Assembly (NCBI RefSeq): GCF_000986865.1
Contig: NZ_LAVS01000001.1
Location: forward strand, 124,001-188,000
Origin: Rheinheimera mesophila
GTDB taxonomy: Bacteria > Pseudomonadota > Gammaproteobacteria > Enterobacterales > Alteromonadaceae
DNA length: 64,000 nucleotides
Reading direction: 5' to 3'
Below the pieces are notes generated by a model that did no database searches, was not told the origin of the DNA, and was given only the letters and a program-made list of their open reading frames with translations. Shown here piece by piece: positions 35,730 through 45,682 of this stretch. Position 1 is the first letter of the stretch, and every line of letters begins with the position of its first letter. The position numbers and the translations under genes are program-made.

Positions 35730-37088
35730 TTACAAAGCATCCAAGGCTTCAGATAACTTACTGACTGCTACCACTGTCATTCCTGCAATGGTTTCTTTCG
35801 GTGCGTTAGCCACTGGCACTATGGCGCGTTTAAAGCCATGTTTCGCTGCTTCTTTTAAGCGTTCCTGCCCGCTGGGTACAGGACGGATTTCACCGGATAA
35901 CCCAACTTCGCCAAACACCACCAGCTCATTAGGCAAAGCCTTGTTTTTAAAGCTGGAAACCAATGCCAGCAAGGTTGCTAAGTCAGCACTGGTTTCGTTG
36001 ACCTTGACACCCCCCACTACGTTGACAAAAACATCCTGATCGGCCATTTGAATACCGGCATGCCGGTGTAACACAGCCAACAGCATCGAAATACGGTTTT
36101 GCTCCATACCCAAAGTGACACGACGTGGGTTATTCAGTGGCGAATAATCCACTAAGCCCTGAATTTCCACCAGCAAGGGCCGGGTGCCTTCCCACAACAC
36201 CATCACAATAGAACCCGGTGTATCTTCCTTACCCCGGCTTAAAAATATCGCCGAAGGGTTTTTCACCTCGCGCATGCCCTGCCCTGTCATCGCAAAAACA
36301 CCTAACTCATTGACAGCACCAAAGCGATTTTTATTGCCCCGTAAAGTCCGGTATCTGTTATCTGTGTCACCATCCAATAAAATAGAACAGTCAATACAGT
36401 GTTCCAGCACTTTAGGTCCAGCCAATGAGCCATCTTTGGTCACATGCCCCACCATAATCACAGCCACATTCTGTTGCTTGGCAAAGCGGGTTAAATACGC
36501 TGCGCTTTCGCGCACCTGCGATACACTGCCGGGTGCAGATTGAATGTCAGCCATCTGCATCACCTGAATCGAGTCGATCACCATAATGCGAGGCTTTTCC
36601 TGCTGCGCCAACTGACAAATAGTCTCGACGTTGGTTTCAGCCAGCATCATTAAATTCTGAGTGGGTAAACCTAATCGGTGAGCCCGCAAAGCCACCTGCT
36701 GCAAGGATTCTTCACCTGTGACATACAAGGCTTTGTCATTCGTCGCCAGGCCACACATAATCTGTAACAGCAAAGTACTTTTACCGGCACCAGGGCTGCC
36801 ACCAATTAAGATGGCAGAACCTGGCACTATACCGCCCCCCAGCACCCGGTCAAACTCTGCAAAGCCTGAGCTAAAACGCGGTACATCCTGCAAATCGACC
36901 TGACCCAGCCGGATCACTTTGGCCGCTGTAGCTCCGGCATAACCGTCAAAACGTTGCTGTTTTGTCAGACTTGGCAAGCGCACTTCACTAATACTGTTCC
37001 AGGCGCCACATTCTGTGCATTGGCCTTGCCAGCGCACAAAGTCGGCACCACAGTCATTGCAGACATAGGCACTTTTAGTTTTCGCCAT
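35730..37088 (-). CDS. radA: DNA repair protein RadA (Sms)
   Basis: RecA-like helicase that drives branch migration during recombination. The 452 residues begin with a C4 zinc finger (CNDCGADFVRWQGQCTECG), then a RecA-like ATPase core with GGSPGAGKSTLLLQ and VIDSIQVM. The RadA-specific KNRFG motif and a Lon-protease-like C-terminal domain (DVFVNVVGGVKVNETSADLA, then FGEVGLSGEIRPVP) follow. Single gene, convergent to bamD, divergent from the PilZ gene. Confidence 0.97.
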   Translation of the reverse strand: MAKTKSAYVCNDCGADFVRWQGQCTECGAWNSISEVRLPSLTKQQRFDGYAGATAAKVIRLGQVDLQDVPRFSSGFAEFDRVLGGGIVPGSAILIGGSPGAGKSTLLLQIMCGLATNDKALYVTGEESLQQVALRAHRLGLPTQNLMMLAETNVETICQLAQQEKPRIMVIDSIQVMQMADIQSAPGSVSQVRESAAYLTRFAKQQNVAVIMVGHVTKDGSLAGPKVLEHCIDCSILLDGDTDNRYRTLRGNKNRFGAVNELGVFAMTGQGMREVKNPSAIFLSRGKEDTPGSIVMVLWEGTRPLLVEIQGLVDYSPLNNPRRVTLGMEQNRISMLLAVLHRHAGIQMADQDVFVNVVGGVKVNETSADLATLLALVSSFKNKALPNELVVFGEVGLSGEIRPVPSGQERLKEAAKHGFKRAIVPVANAPKETIAGMTVVAVSKLSEALDAL

Positions 37089-37198
37089 TTTTTATCTCTT
37101 TTTATTAAAAGGCACGATTATTGCTTTTACATCGTACTGGTTTTACTCTAACCCAATTATGTATACAGGGCAGCAGCTCTGTCAGTGTTTAAGCGAGC

Positions 37199-39748
37199 AT
37201 GACAACGAACGACTTAGAAGCTCATAGCAGCGTGCTGGAACGCCTGAAACCCCTTATTAACACACAGCTGTTTGATGAGGAGTTTAAGTTATTGACCGCT
37301 GAACTGCCCAAATCGCAGCAATTCCTCATCAAGATGGAATTAAAACGCCTGGCCCAACCTTGCAGTTATTATATCGATTTACGTGGCAGGGTCGACGGAG
37401 ACGTTCGCCCTTTTGAACATAAAGGGCAGACTCATTATCTGGATGAGGTCGCAATACAGACCTTCGAAAAAGGTTTGAAGCAATATGGCCAGTACACTAT
37501 TGGTATTTTTGAAGATGTCACCAATACCAGCAATAACTTCAGAGTCAGACATCAGCAGGAAACCAATAAAAGACTGCAGGATGTGTTATCCGGAGAGATG
37601 TCAACTGCATCCAACCCAGTCGTTCTCGCTTCAGACCTTGATGCCACTGCAAACGATTATAAAGCGGCCCGCTTGATCCGTTTTGCAGGTTACAGTGTGC
37701 GCCGCGAAGAACGTATGAACTTCTCTATTGATATTGAAGTGCTGCTGCAAGACGATGAGTCTTTTCCTGCCACCACCAGCGATCTGTCTGTCTCTGGCTG
37801 TAAAATAAAAATACCCCAGGCAATAGAGATGACAGCCGGGCAAAAAGTTGCCATATTTTTCCGGGGCTTAGAACAGGAGTTTGCCTTAGGTATCAATAAT
37901 GGCATTCCTTATCAGGTGATCGACGTTGAACCTACGGACAAAAGTTATTACGTCCGGCTGAAACGTTTACCTCTGGCTGACGAAAAAGGCTTTTCCGACT
38001 TTCTGCACCACTTTATTCACGGCAATAAAAGACGTTACAAAGTTAACCTGGATAACACCTACGAAGCGGTGTTTATCAAAGGGTATGAACAGTTTTATTT
38101 ACCACGGATCAGCACTTTACCTGTGTTTTTGTCCGTTCATGAAGGAAAAGCCAGTCCAAGCTGTGCCTTAACCACCGAAAACAACAGGCATTTGATGCAC
38201 TATTTTCAGGATGAGCGCCAACAAAATGTGTTGCCTCAGATGTTGCATGTCCGTCGCCTGAAACAATGCCTGGCTAAAGAGGCGAATGAACACAGCACTG
38301 TGCTCTATACCTTCACTCATGCCGCCAAAGGCCGATTGTTTTTTTATTCAGCAACCCACGAAGAATTGCTGCAGTTTCCTGAACTAAAATCGGTATTTTT
38401 GGGTTTTGGTGCAGCGAAACCCAGCTTTCGTGTCTTCAGAATGTCGGTGTTGCGTACTTTGCCTGCGCATGCTCATATTCCATTATCTTTACCCAATAGT
38501 GCCGATCAGGAAGTCCAGAAGCTTAACCAGCCTCCTACGCCTTTGATCGCAAATTTCATCCGTCATTTGCGTTACATCGTGACTCTGACTGATATCAGTA
38601 CAGCTCATAGCAGTAGCCTTTACAAAGCAATGAGCTACGATCCAGCACTGCTGAACAAACTGAAGGTGTTTGGGCACGCTAAGCTGGAACACATCCCCCC
38701 TATTGAAAGTGCGTCCGTGCAGTATGTCAATTTACGCTCCGAAAGCCGGTTTTTATACAAAACCACAGTGCTGCTGGAGCAGGAAAAAGGTGCCGATATA
38801 CAGGCGTTCAGCCGGGATTTTTCCAGCAAAGGCCTGCAGTTGGAATGTGCCGAACCCGTCAGTTTTTCAAAAGGTGATACGGTAAAAATCAGCTTGCCTG
38901 AACTACAAAAAATCACCACCAAACATCAGCTATCTGGCCTGGCCTATGAAGTGATGGCCGTCAGTAAAAACAAACTAATTATGAATATGAGGGTGATAGA
39001 CCCAACCAATGATCATCCAGGCAAAATATTCTTTCAACAATTGATCAATAACAACAGAAGCAAACTGACGATGGCGGAGGAAACCCCTAAGTTTCCGGGC
39101 CTGGGCCCAGCTCTGCGCAATATGTACGTAAAAGCGCTGGATAGTTTCGCATTTTACGTTCATCGACAAGGTGTGCGTTACAACCTGGATGTGGTCGCAA
39201 TAGGCGCTAAACCTAATGCCTTGCATAAACTGCTGGCAAAATTCAGTGACGATGCCGACTCGATGACCATGTTGCCGCTGTTAAAAAACAACGCTACCAA
39301 TTTGCATTTTGCCAATCAGCTGAAAAAAATGAAGCGGCAGGAAGTACCATTTAGCTACGAGGTATTTCTGCGTTTTATCCCAGAGCAGGACCATCTGGAA
39401 CAAAGCTTTGAAACCAAATTTGATTTTGACTTTCAATTGCATAGTGCTAAAAAAACTTTTATCGATGATGTGGTGGCGACGGATCTGTTGTTTGCTTTTA
39501 AAATCTTTTTATCCCGCACTGGTCGTCCTGATACGGAGCATATCGCCAAAGAACTGGGCTACGTCAGTACCTACGCGATTCATAAAGCGAAACTGTTGGA
39601 GGAGGAACTCTGGAGCGTGGTGGGTGTCGGCGAGGTCGTAGATATTACCGATGAAGTTTTGTTGCGTTATAACCTGAGCGACGAAAAAATTGCGGAGCAA
39701 CAGCAAAAACGCCTGGCCTTGTTAGCTGCCATCACACTTTCTGAATAA
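37199..39748 (+). CDS. Large protein with two PilZ (c-di-GMP-binding) domains
   Basis: 849 residues. Two PilZ domains each keep the full binding signature. In the first, RREER (168-172) precedes DLSVSG (195-200); in the second, RSESR (513-517) precedes DFSSKG (540-545). The remaining parts (1-140, 290-480, 630-849) are unclassified by me. No signal peptide or membrane segment is seen, so a cytoplasmic c-di-GMP effector is likely. A GGDEF protein at 58.6 kb and probably the truncated sensor at 1 kb could supply the ligand; that link is inference. Confidence 0.85.
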   Translation: MTTNDLEAHSSVLERLKPLINTQLFDEEFKLLTAELPKSQQFLIKMELKRLAQPCSYYIDLRGRVDGDVRPFEHKGQTHYLDEVAIQTFEKGLKQYGQYTIGIFEDVTNTSNNFRVRHQQETNKRLQDVLSGEMSTASNPVVLASDLDATANDYKAARLIRFAGYSVRREERMNFSIDIEVLLQDDESFPATTSDLSVSGCKIKIPQAIEMTAGQKVAIFFRGLEQEFALGINNGIPYQVIDVEPTDKSYYVRLKRLPLADEKGFSDFLHHFIHGNKRRYKVNLDNTYEAVFIKGYEQFYLPRISTLPVFLSVHEGKASPSCALTTENNRHLMHYFQDERQQNVLPQMLHVRRLKQCLAKEANEHSTVLYTFTHAAKGRLFFYSATHEELLQFPELKSVFLGFGAAKPSFRVFRMSVLRTLPAHAHIPLSLPNSADQEVQKLNQPPTPLIANFIRHLRYIVTLTDISTAHSSSLYKAMSYDPALLNKLKVFGHAKLEHIPPIESASVQYVNLRSESRFLYKTTVLLEQEKGADIQAFSRDFSSKGLQLECAEPVSFSKGDTVKISLPELQKITTKHQLSGLAYEVMAVSKNKLIMNMRVIDPTNDHPGKIFFQQLINNNRSKLTMAEETPKFPGLGPALRNMYVKALDSFAFYVHRQGVRYNLDVVAIGAKPNALHKLLAKFSDDADSMTMLPLLKNNATNLHFANQLKKMKRQEVPFSYEVFLRFIPEQDHLEQSFETKFDFDFQLHSAKKTFIDDVVATDLLFAFKIFLSRTGRPDTEHIAKELGYVSTYAIHKAKLLEEELWSVVGVGEVVDITDEVLLRYNLSDEKIAEQQQKRLALLAAITLSE

Positions 39749-39775
39749 AACCCGTTTGGCCAGCGCCCCACAGCA

Positions 39776-40672
39776 CTAGAGTTGCTTTAACCAAGCTTCC
39801 AGTTCAGTAAAATGGTCTCTGCTGGCGTCCGGGTGAGTCAACATGGAAATATGGTCATAATCCTGCAAGTAGCCCTGGGTTTTGCCTAATAAGGTATAAC
39901 GCCCAAGGTTTAAACCGGTTTCTGTCAGAAAAGCCTGCACATCCACCGGATGGCCAAGCAACTGATCATCGATAGCTGCAAAATGCCAACTAGCGGGCCA
40001 ACTGACATCAGCACAAGCCGCAGCATAATCAAACCCATCCGTTGGATCGGTGAACGTCTCTCCGCGGATCCAGCCAATGGTATCCAGCAAATACTGTGCA
40101 GGCTCGTTATCCGCGCCCAAACGCCATTGTTTCGCCGGTAAATAGCCATACAAACGGCACAGCAGCGGTGCAAGCCGGTTCCAGACCAGATCAATATGCA
40201 GACGTTTTTTAAAGCCCCGCACACTGATCACTCTTTTGCTGCCAAATGTGACGATCGCTTTGACCTCTGGCAGCAACTGCGGAAACCGGGCCAGGCTGGC
40301 AGCCAGCACCACACCAGCCCAGGAATGCGCTACCACCACCACTGGCTGTTGGTACTGTTGATACAAGTGACTGATTAAGCTGGGGATATCCTGACAGATT
40401 AGCTGCTGCTGGCTATGACTAAAGCCCCTGCCAGCTTTGGGCTGAGATAAACCTCGTCCAGCAAAATCGGCACAACTGACATAAAAACCATGATCTGCCA
40501 GAAAGCAGCCCAACCCGCGGCCTTTTTCATTGTAAAAAATCCGACTATTTTCAATGGCACCATGCAGCATCAACACAGGGTAAGCCGAATCAGGCTGGAC
40601 AGGTGTTAGTTGACGCAGGTGTAGCTGATAATCAGCCACGGCCAGCCATTCAGACTGTTGGTGATGTCGCAT
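39776..40672 (-). CDS. Alpha/beta hydrolase
   Basis: 298 residues with an alpha/beta-hydrolase fold. The nucleophile elbow lies in VVVAHSWAGVVL (Ser near residue 117); the oxyanion-side VLMLHGAIENSR block is near 33 and a late DHISML motif provides the His. The elbow departs from the canonical GxSxG because the first Gly is replaced by Ala-His. Substrate is unknown. The ATG overlaps the serB stop by one base, so translation is coupled to serB. Confidence 0.82.
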   Translation of the reverse strand: MRHHQQSEWLAVADYQLHLRQLTPVQPDSAYPVLMLHGAIENSRIFYNEKGRGLGCFLADHGFYVSCADFAGRGLSQPKAGRGFSHSQQQLICQDIPSLISHLYQQYQQPVVVVAHSWAGVVLAASLARFPQLLPEVKAIVTFGSKRVISVRGFKKRLHIDLVWNRLAPLLCRLYGYLPAKQWRLGADNEPAQYLLDTIGWIRGETFTDPTDGFDYAAACADVSWPASWHFAAIDDQLLGHPVDVQAFLTETGLNLGRYTLLGKTQGYLQDYDHISMLTHPDASRDHFTELEAWLKQL

Positions 40673-41721
40673 CAGTTGTCCAACAAATAAAGTAACTGCA
40701 ATAGCGAACCTTGCCGTATCGCTGCTTTGGCCTGGGCCTGTACTTTAGCTTTGGCATGAAAAGCGACGCCCAAGGCTGCCTCGGCCAACATAGGCAAGTC
40801 GTTGGCACCATCGCCAATAGCCACAGTCTGACGTGGCGGGATCTGGTATTGCCGGGCAATTTGTTGCACCACCTCTGCTTTGGTTTGTGCATCCACCACA
40901 GCTCCCAACACTTGTCCTGTTAGCTTGCCATCGATAATTTCTAGCTGATTGGCAAAAGTAGCCGTTAGCTTTAAACGCTGTTTTAAGGCTTCTGTAAAGT
41001 AAGTAAAACCACCGGACGCGATCACCACTTGCCATTGATGCTGCTGTAAAAATGTCACTAAAGCTGCTAAACCCGGCATCAGCGGCACCGCGTCCAGCAC
41101 TTGTTTCAGTATGCTCTCTGGCGCATCTTTCAATGTGGCCACCCGCTGACGTAGGCTTTGGGCAAAATCCAGCTCTCCATTCATAGCCCGGGCTGTGACA
41201 GCAGCCACTTGCTCACCAACACCTGCCAGTTTGGCTATTTCATCAATGCATTCAATCTCAATAGCGGTGGAGTCCATATCCATCACCAGCAAGCCCGGCT
41301 GCGATAAAAATATCGGTTCAGGCCGATACACCAGCTCTGCAGTCCAGTGTTCACTTAACTGACGCAGAGCCTGAGTTTGTTCTGAGCTTAAGGGCTGGGG
41401 CAAATCAAGGCGTATCGCTAAAGCTAAATCAGCGTGAGGACGGTACAGAGCTAAACGATAGAGCGCATCTGGGGGCAATAATTGCACTATGGCGAATAAC
41501 TGCTGCACGCTGAAACTGCCAGAAAAAATCCTCAGGCTGGCCTGACTTTGCTCTGTCGCTAACGACGACCAGAATTCTGGTGCAGAAACAGCGCCGGCAG
41601 TGTCACGCTCGCTTTGATAAAAACCTGAAGCGTGCAAAAGTACAGTGTCATGAGTCGTCAGCCACTGAACTAAACTGTTGTCAGCAAAGGAGTTTGGATC
41701 AATCTTATAATAAAAGCTCAA
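40672..41721 (-). CDS. serB: Phosphoserine phosphatase
   Basis: Last step of serine synthesis. The 349 residues have an N-terminal regulatory part (about 1-140, ACT-like in SerB) and the HAD phosphatase with DMDSTAIEIECIDEIA (Asp148 nucleophile, Asp150 acid/base), VIASGGFTYF and AIGDGANDLPML. The start is a TTG at 41721 with only a weak GGTGG upstream. It is divergent from the ytjB gene, as in E. coli, and is followed by an overlapping hydrolase gene. Confidence 0.96.
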   Translation of the reverse strand: MSFYYKIDPNSFADNSLVQWLTTHDTVLLHASGFYQSERDTAGAVSAPEFWSSLATEQSQASLRIFSGSFSVQQLFAIVQLLPPDALYRLALYRPHADLALAIRLDLPQPLSSEQTQALRQLSEHWTAELVYRPEPIFLSQPGLLVMDMDSTAIEIECIDEIAKLAGVGEQVAAVTARAMNGELDFAQSLRQRVATLKDAPESILKQVLDAVPLMPGLAALVTFLQQHQWQVVIASGGFTYFTEALKQRLKLTATFANQLEIIDGKLTGQVLGAVVDAQTKAEVVQQIARQYQIPPRQTVAIGDGANDLPMLAEAALGVAFHAKAKVQAQAKAAIRQGSLLQLLYLLDN

Positions 41722-41804
41722 AGGGCCACCTGTACTTCATTCTGTCGCCGTGGCATTCTACCGACATTTTCAGGCCATTGTCAGTGTAAAAATCAGGCAA
41801 ATTC

Positions 41805-42419
41805 ATGCAATTAAGCGGATATCAGCACAACAAAAACTCAAAATACTTCAGGCTGGCCCAGCTATTACTGGCTTTGCTGGGTATTTGGGTGCTGTCACAA
41901 TGGTGGTGGAACAGTAACCAGCAAGGTGAATTGTTGTTTCAACAACAAAGTGCGGAGCTGATGCGATCGACCTTAGTGGCTCTGTCTCATACCGCCGCTT
42001 ATCTGATTGATAATGACCAGTTAGAAAGCTTAAATCAGCTCACCACCCATATTGCTGCCACGCCTTATTTGCAGGATGTGGTGGTGTATGACGCCAACGG
42101 CGTGAAGTTATCCGCCTCCGAAGGCACAGCCGCGGCTCAGTTGTTATACGCTCCTCAACACGAACAAGCACTGCTTGCCATGGTGCAGGAGATCACTCAG
42201 GACGACAGAGTCATTGGTTATATTAAAATCAGTATGAAACTGGATGCCAGTTTATTACCTGTGACTCAGGCCTGGCAGCAGTTAATGCGCCAGGTGTTCT
42301 GGATGTTGTTACTCGCTGGGGTCGTGGCTTTTATGTTACGCGGCACCTGGAGCAAAATTGTGCATCAATGGCAAAAATGGCGGAAAAGCAAACAAGCGGA
42401 TGCAGCGAATTTGCTTTAG
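41805..42419 (+). CDS. ytjB: AhpA/YtjB (Smp) family membrane protein
   Basis: 204 residues: a short cytoplasmic N-terminus, a membrane segment (about 17-36), a periplasmic PAS/Cache-like loop (LVALSHTAAYLIDNDQLESL) and a second membrane segment (about 165-185) with a basic C-terminus. The E. coli homologue lies divergently beside serB in the same way. Function is unknown; peptide or stress sensing has been suggested for AhpA-type proteins. Confidence 0.8.
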   Translation: MQLSGYQHNKNSKYFRLAQLLLALLGIWVLSQWWWNSNQQGELLFQQQSAELMRSTLVALSHTAAYLIDNDQLESLNQLTTHIAATPYLQDVVVYDANGVKLSASEGTAAAQLLYAPQHEQALLAMVQEITQDDRVIGYIKISMKLDASLLPVTQAWQQLMRQVFWMLLLAGVVAFMLRGTWSKIVHQWQKWRKSKQADAANLL

Positions 42420-42420
42420 G

Positions 42421-43221
42421 TTATGGTTTGAGAAGCTTTGTTGCTGTGTGCCAAAACACTCCTGCCATATGTTGCGGATCTTGGCCTCTTAATTCTGCCA
42501 GCACTTTGAGCACCAAAGGCAACTGCGCCGGTGTATTGATTTGGCCCTGAAAACCAGCAAGCGGCATCGAAGGCGAATCGGTTTCCAGCACTAAAGCCTC
42601 AAGCGGGAATTGTTTCACGGCCTTGCGGGTTTTCTCTGCCCGTTCATAGGTGATAGTACCGCCAATCCCTAGTTTAAAACCCAGGTCGATAAAGGCTTTA
42701 CCTTGGGCAAAGCTGCCGGAAAAGGCATGCAAAATGCCACCCTGACTAAACTGCTGCTGTTTGAGGACTTGCAGTAGTTCATTTTGCGATTTGCGATGAT
42801 GCAAAATCACCGGCTTTTTTAGTTTGGCTGCAAGCTGCAACTGAGCTTCAAAACACTGACGCTGTATCGCAAAACTTTGCTCATCCAATGCAAAATCCAG
42901 CCCTATTTCGCCAATGGCACAAACCTGCGGTAAGGCGACTAAAGCTTCAAGTCCGGCTAAAGCATTAAGTTCAGTGGGGCAGGCCCACCATGGATGCACA
43001 CCTAAAGCGATGTAAAAACCATAACGCTGCTTGAGTTCCAGCAAAAGCGACCAGGCCGAAGATTGCACTGCTGGCACTAAAAAGCCTTCCACGCCCAAAG
43101 CTCTGGCATTGGCGAGATGCAGCTCCAGCTCCGGCAATAACTCCGGCAAATCCAGATGACAGTGGCTATCAAATAATACAGGCCGCGTATCGGCGGCCTG
43201 TACAGGAGGGGTTATGGACAT
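42421..43221 (-). CDS. TatD-family metal-dependent hydrolase (YjjV-like)
   Basis: 266 residues with the TatD pattern: FDSHCHLD metal ligands near residue 18, the EIGLDFA block and [14 protein letters not shown] and [10 protein letters not shown]. TatD proteins are Mg-dependent DNases/exonucleases. The start overlaps the pdxH stop by ten bases, indicating co-transcription. It converges on ytjB with only one base between the stops. The substrate of the YjjV subgroup is not known. Confidence 0.88.
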   Translation of the reverse strand: MSITPPVQAADTRPVLFDSHCHLDLPELLPELELHLANARALGVEGFLVPAVQSSAWSLLLELKQRYGFYIALGVHPWWACPTELNALAGLEALVALPQVCAIGEIGLDFALDEQSFAIQRQCFEAQLQLAAKLKKPVILHHRKSQNELLQVLKQQQFSQGGILHAFSGSFAQGKAFIDLGFKLGIGGTITYERAEKTRKAVKQFPLEALVLETDSPSMPLAGFQGQINTPAQLPLVLKVLAELRGQDPQHMAGVFWHTATKLLKP

Positions 43222-43850
43222 AAACGCTCTATGGCCCAGCTTTTGTCTGCTTGCTGCTTATACATGAAGCGGTCATGCAGCCGGTGTTCACCGCCTTGCC
43301 AGAACTCAATCTGATGAGGTTTGACTAAAAAACCGCCCCAGAACGAGGGCACTGGTACTTCGCCATGCTCAAATTTATGTTTAATTTCAGCAAACTTTTG
43401 CATCAACACCTGACGGGTCGAGATTGGACGGCTTTGCTCCGAGGCCCAGGCCGCCAGTTGGCTCTCTTTTGGCCGCGATAAGAAATAGCTCATCACCTGA
43501 CTGGTCGGAACCCGCTCTGCCGTGCCATACACTATGACCTGACGCTCCAGTGGATGCCATGGAAAATGCAAGCTTACCTTAGGGTTCTGCTCCAGCTCAG
43601 AGGCCTTACGGCTACCTAAGTTGGTGTAAAACACAAAACCTTTGCTGCTGACATCTTTCAGCAACACCAGACGCTGCGACGGCTGGCCTGACGCATCCAC
43701 TGTCGCCACACACATAGCGGTTGGATCGGGCAGTTCAGCCTCTACTGCATCTTTTAACCAGGCTTCAAACTGCAGAAATGGATCGGCGTTCAGCTTATCC
43801 AGATCCAGTTTGTCCATGGTGTAACTGCGGCGGATATCTGCAATTTTCAT
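43212..43850 (-). CDS. pdxH: Pyridoxine/pyridoxamine 5'-phosphate oxidase
   Basis: FMN enzyme making pyridoxal 5'-phosphate. The 212 residues carry [24 protein letters not shown]-type FMN and substrate motifs, [17 protein letters not shown] and the C-terminal [14 protein letters not shown] block. ATG 43850 has AGGAAC seven bases upstream and gives the usual start [10 protein letters not shown]. It lies 40 bp after argS on the same strand and overlaps the TatD gene. Confidence 0.96.
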   Translation of the reverse strand: MKIADIRRSYTMDKLDLDKLNADPFLQFEAWLKDAVEAELPDPTAMCVATVDASGQPSQRLVLLKDVSSKGFVFYTNLGSRKASELEQNPKVSLHFPWHPLERQVIVYGTAERVPTSQVMSYFLSRPKESQLAAWASEQSRPISTRQVLMQKFAEIKHKFEHGEVPVPSFWGGFLVKPHQIEFWQGGEHRLHDRFMYKQQADKSWAIERLCP

Positions 43851-43890
43851 CTGTTGTTCCTGTGTCTGCAAAAGCCGCGACAAAGCAGAT

Positions 43891-45630
43891 TTACATCCGC
43901 TCCATCACCTCAATACCTAATAAATCCAGGCCTTGTTTTAAAGTGCGGGCCACTAAAATACTCAGCATTAAACGGCTGTTTTTCAGCTCTGGTTCAATGC
44001 CTTCTTTTAAAATAGGGCAAGCTTCGTAGAAACTCATAAACTGGCTGGCTAACTCGTATAAGTAGTTACACAGCAAGTTAGGCACAGCTTCTTTCATCAC
44101 GGCCTGTAAGGTTTCTTCTAAACGTAACAGTTTGACTGCTAACTGTTTTTCCTGCTCTTCCAAAAGTTGTAGCGGCGCAGTAAAAGCTTCATCTATCGCA
44201 GCGCGGCGTAAAATAGCACTGATACGGGTATAGGCATATTGCAAGTAAGGAGCTGTAGCACCTTCAAAACTTAACATCGCATCCCAGCTAAACACATAGT
44301 CGCTGGTACGGTTTTTCGATAAGTCGGCAAATTTCACCGCACCTATACCTACTTTGCGCGCGACTTCGGCCATTTCTTCAGCGCTTAAATCAGAGGATTT
44401 TTGCTCTACCACAGCCTGAGCCCGTACTACAGCTTCTTCTAATAATTCAGCTAATTTGACAGTGCCACCGGTGCGGGTTTTAAACGGCTTACCGTCTTCA
44501 CCCATCATGGTGCCAAAAGGACAATGATCATAAGCCACATGGTCCTTTAACAGTCCTGCTTTACGGGCCACCAGTTCGACTTGTTTAAAGTGCAGCGCCT
44601 GACGGGCATCGGTAAAGATCACAATACGGTCAGCGCCCAATTCGAAGCTGCGGTACTTACAGGCCGCTAAATCTGTAGTGGCATAAAGGAAACCACCACC
44701 GGTTTTTTGCACGATAAAAGGTGAAGGGTTGCCTTCTTTATCGGCCAGTTCCTGTAAAAACACCACCAGCGCGCCCTGATCTTCTACCGCCAGACCTTTG
44801 GCTTTCAGTTCATCCACTATAGGCTGCAGCATCGGATTGTAGGCACTTTCAGGTTTGATATGCTCATGACCTAAAGTGACATTCAGCTTTTGGTAGACTT
44901 CTTCGCTGTGTTTAATGGAAGTGTCGATAAAGAGCTGCCATAACTTTTGGCAGTGCGCATCGCCACTTTGTAACTTCACCACATAATCACGCGACTTATC
45001 GGCAAAACCTGCTTCATCATCAAAACGCTTTTTCGCTTCGCGGTAGAAATCTTCTAAATCTGCTAAAGCCACTTGCTCTAAGTCGACACCAGCAGCCAGT
45101 TTGTCTTCCAGATGCGCAATCAACATACCAAACTGGGTGCCCCAGTCGCCCATATGGTTCTGACGAATGACTTTATCGCCCCAGAACTCCAGGCAGCGCA
45201 CCAAGGCATCACCTATGATGGTGGAGCGCAAATGACCCACGTGCATTTCTTTGGCAAGATTGGGCGCTGAGTAGTCCACTACTACAGTTTGTGGTTTCGG
45301 ATTGGCGCCTAAGGTTAAACGTGGATTCTGCGCAGCATCAGCCAACTGTGCCGCTAACCAGTCTTTGCGCAAACTAATATTGATAAAACCCGGGCCTGCG
45401 ATTTCGACTTTTTCAGCCATCTCAGCAAGATCCAGCTTTTGCACCAGTTGTTCGGCTAAAGCACGTGGATTGGTTTTTAACAATTTGGCGGCTGCCATAG
45501 CACCGTTGATCTGGTAGTCACCAAATTCAACTTTAGTGCTGATAGTCACCGCTGTATTGGTGTCGGCAGGTAAACCCAAAGCCACCATAGCGGCCTGGGT
45601 TTTGCTGGATAATAAGTCTTTGATATTCAT
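43891..45630 (-). CDS. argS: Arginyl-tRNA synthetase
   Basis: Class I aminoacyl-tRNA synthetase, 579 residues. It has an N-terminal Add1 domain, the HIGH-like HVGH in [15 protein letters not shown] (about 125), the [15 protein letters not shown] catalytic region and an anticodon-binding C-terminal helical domain ending [12 protein letters not shown]. Length equals E. coli ArgS. It is in line with prfC upstream and pdxH downstream; the 52-bp gap to prfC carries nothing obvious. Confidence 0.98.
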   Translation of the reverse strand: MNIKDLLSSKTQAAMVALGLPADTNTAVTISTKVEFGDYQINGAMAAAKLLKTNPRALAEQLVQKLDLAEMAEKVEIAGPGFINISLRKDWLAAQLADAAQNPRLTLGANPKPQTVVVDYSAPNLAKEMHVGHLRSTIIGDALVRCLEFWGDKVIRQNHMGDWGTQFGMLIAHLEDKLAAGVDLEQVALADLEDFYREAKKRFDDEAGFADKSRDYVVKLQSGDAHCQKLWQLFIDTSIKHSEEVYQKLNVTLGHEHIKPESAYNPMLQPIVDELKAKGLAVEDQGALVVFLQELADKEGNPSPFIVQKTGGGFLYATTDLAACKYRSFELGADRIVIFTDARQALHFKQVELVARKAGLLKDHVAYDHCPFGTMMGEDGKPFKTRTGGTVKLAELLEEAVVRAQAVVEQKSSDLSAEEMAEVARKVGIGAVKFADLSKNRTSDYVFSWDAMLSFEGATAPYLQYAYTRISAILRRAAIDEAFTAPLQLLEEQEKQLAVKLLRLEETLQAVMKEAVPNLLCNYLYELASQFMSFYEACPILKEGIEPELKNSRLMLSILVARTLKQGLDLLGIEVMERM

Positions 45631-45682
45631 AACAAACCTTTTTACCTGAACGAATGAGCGCCTGAATTAATAAGCGTCGGAA

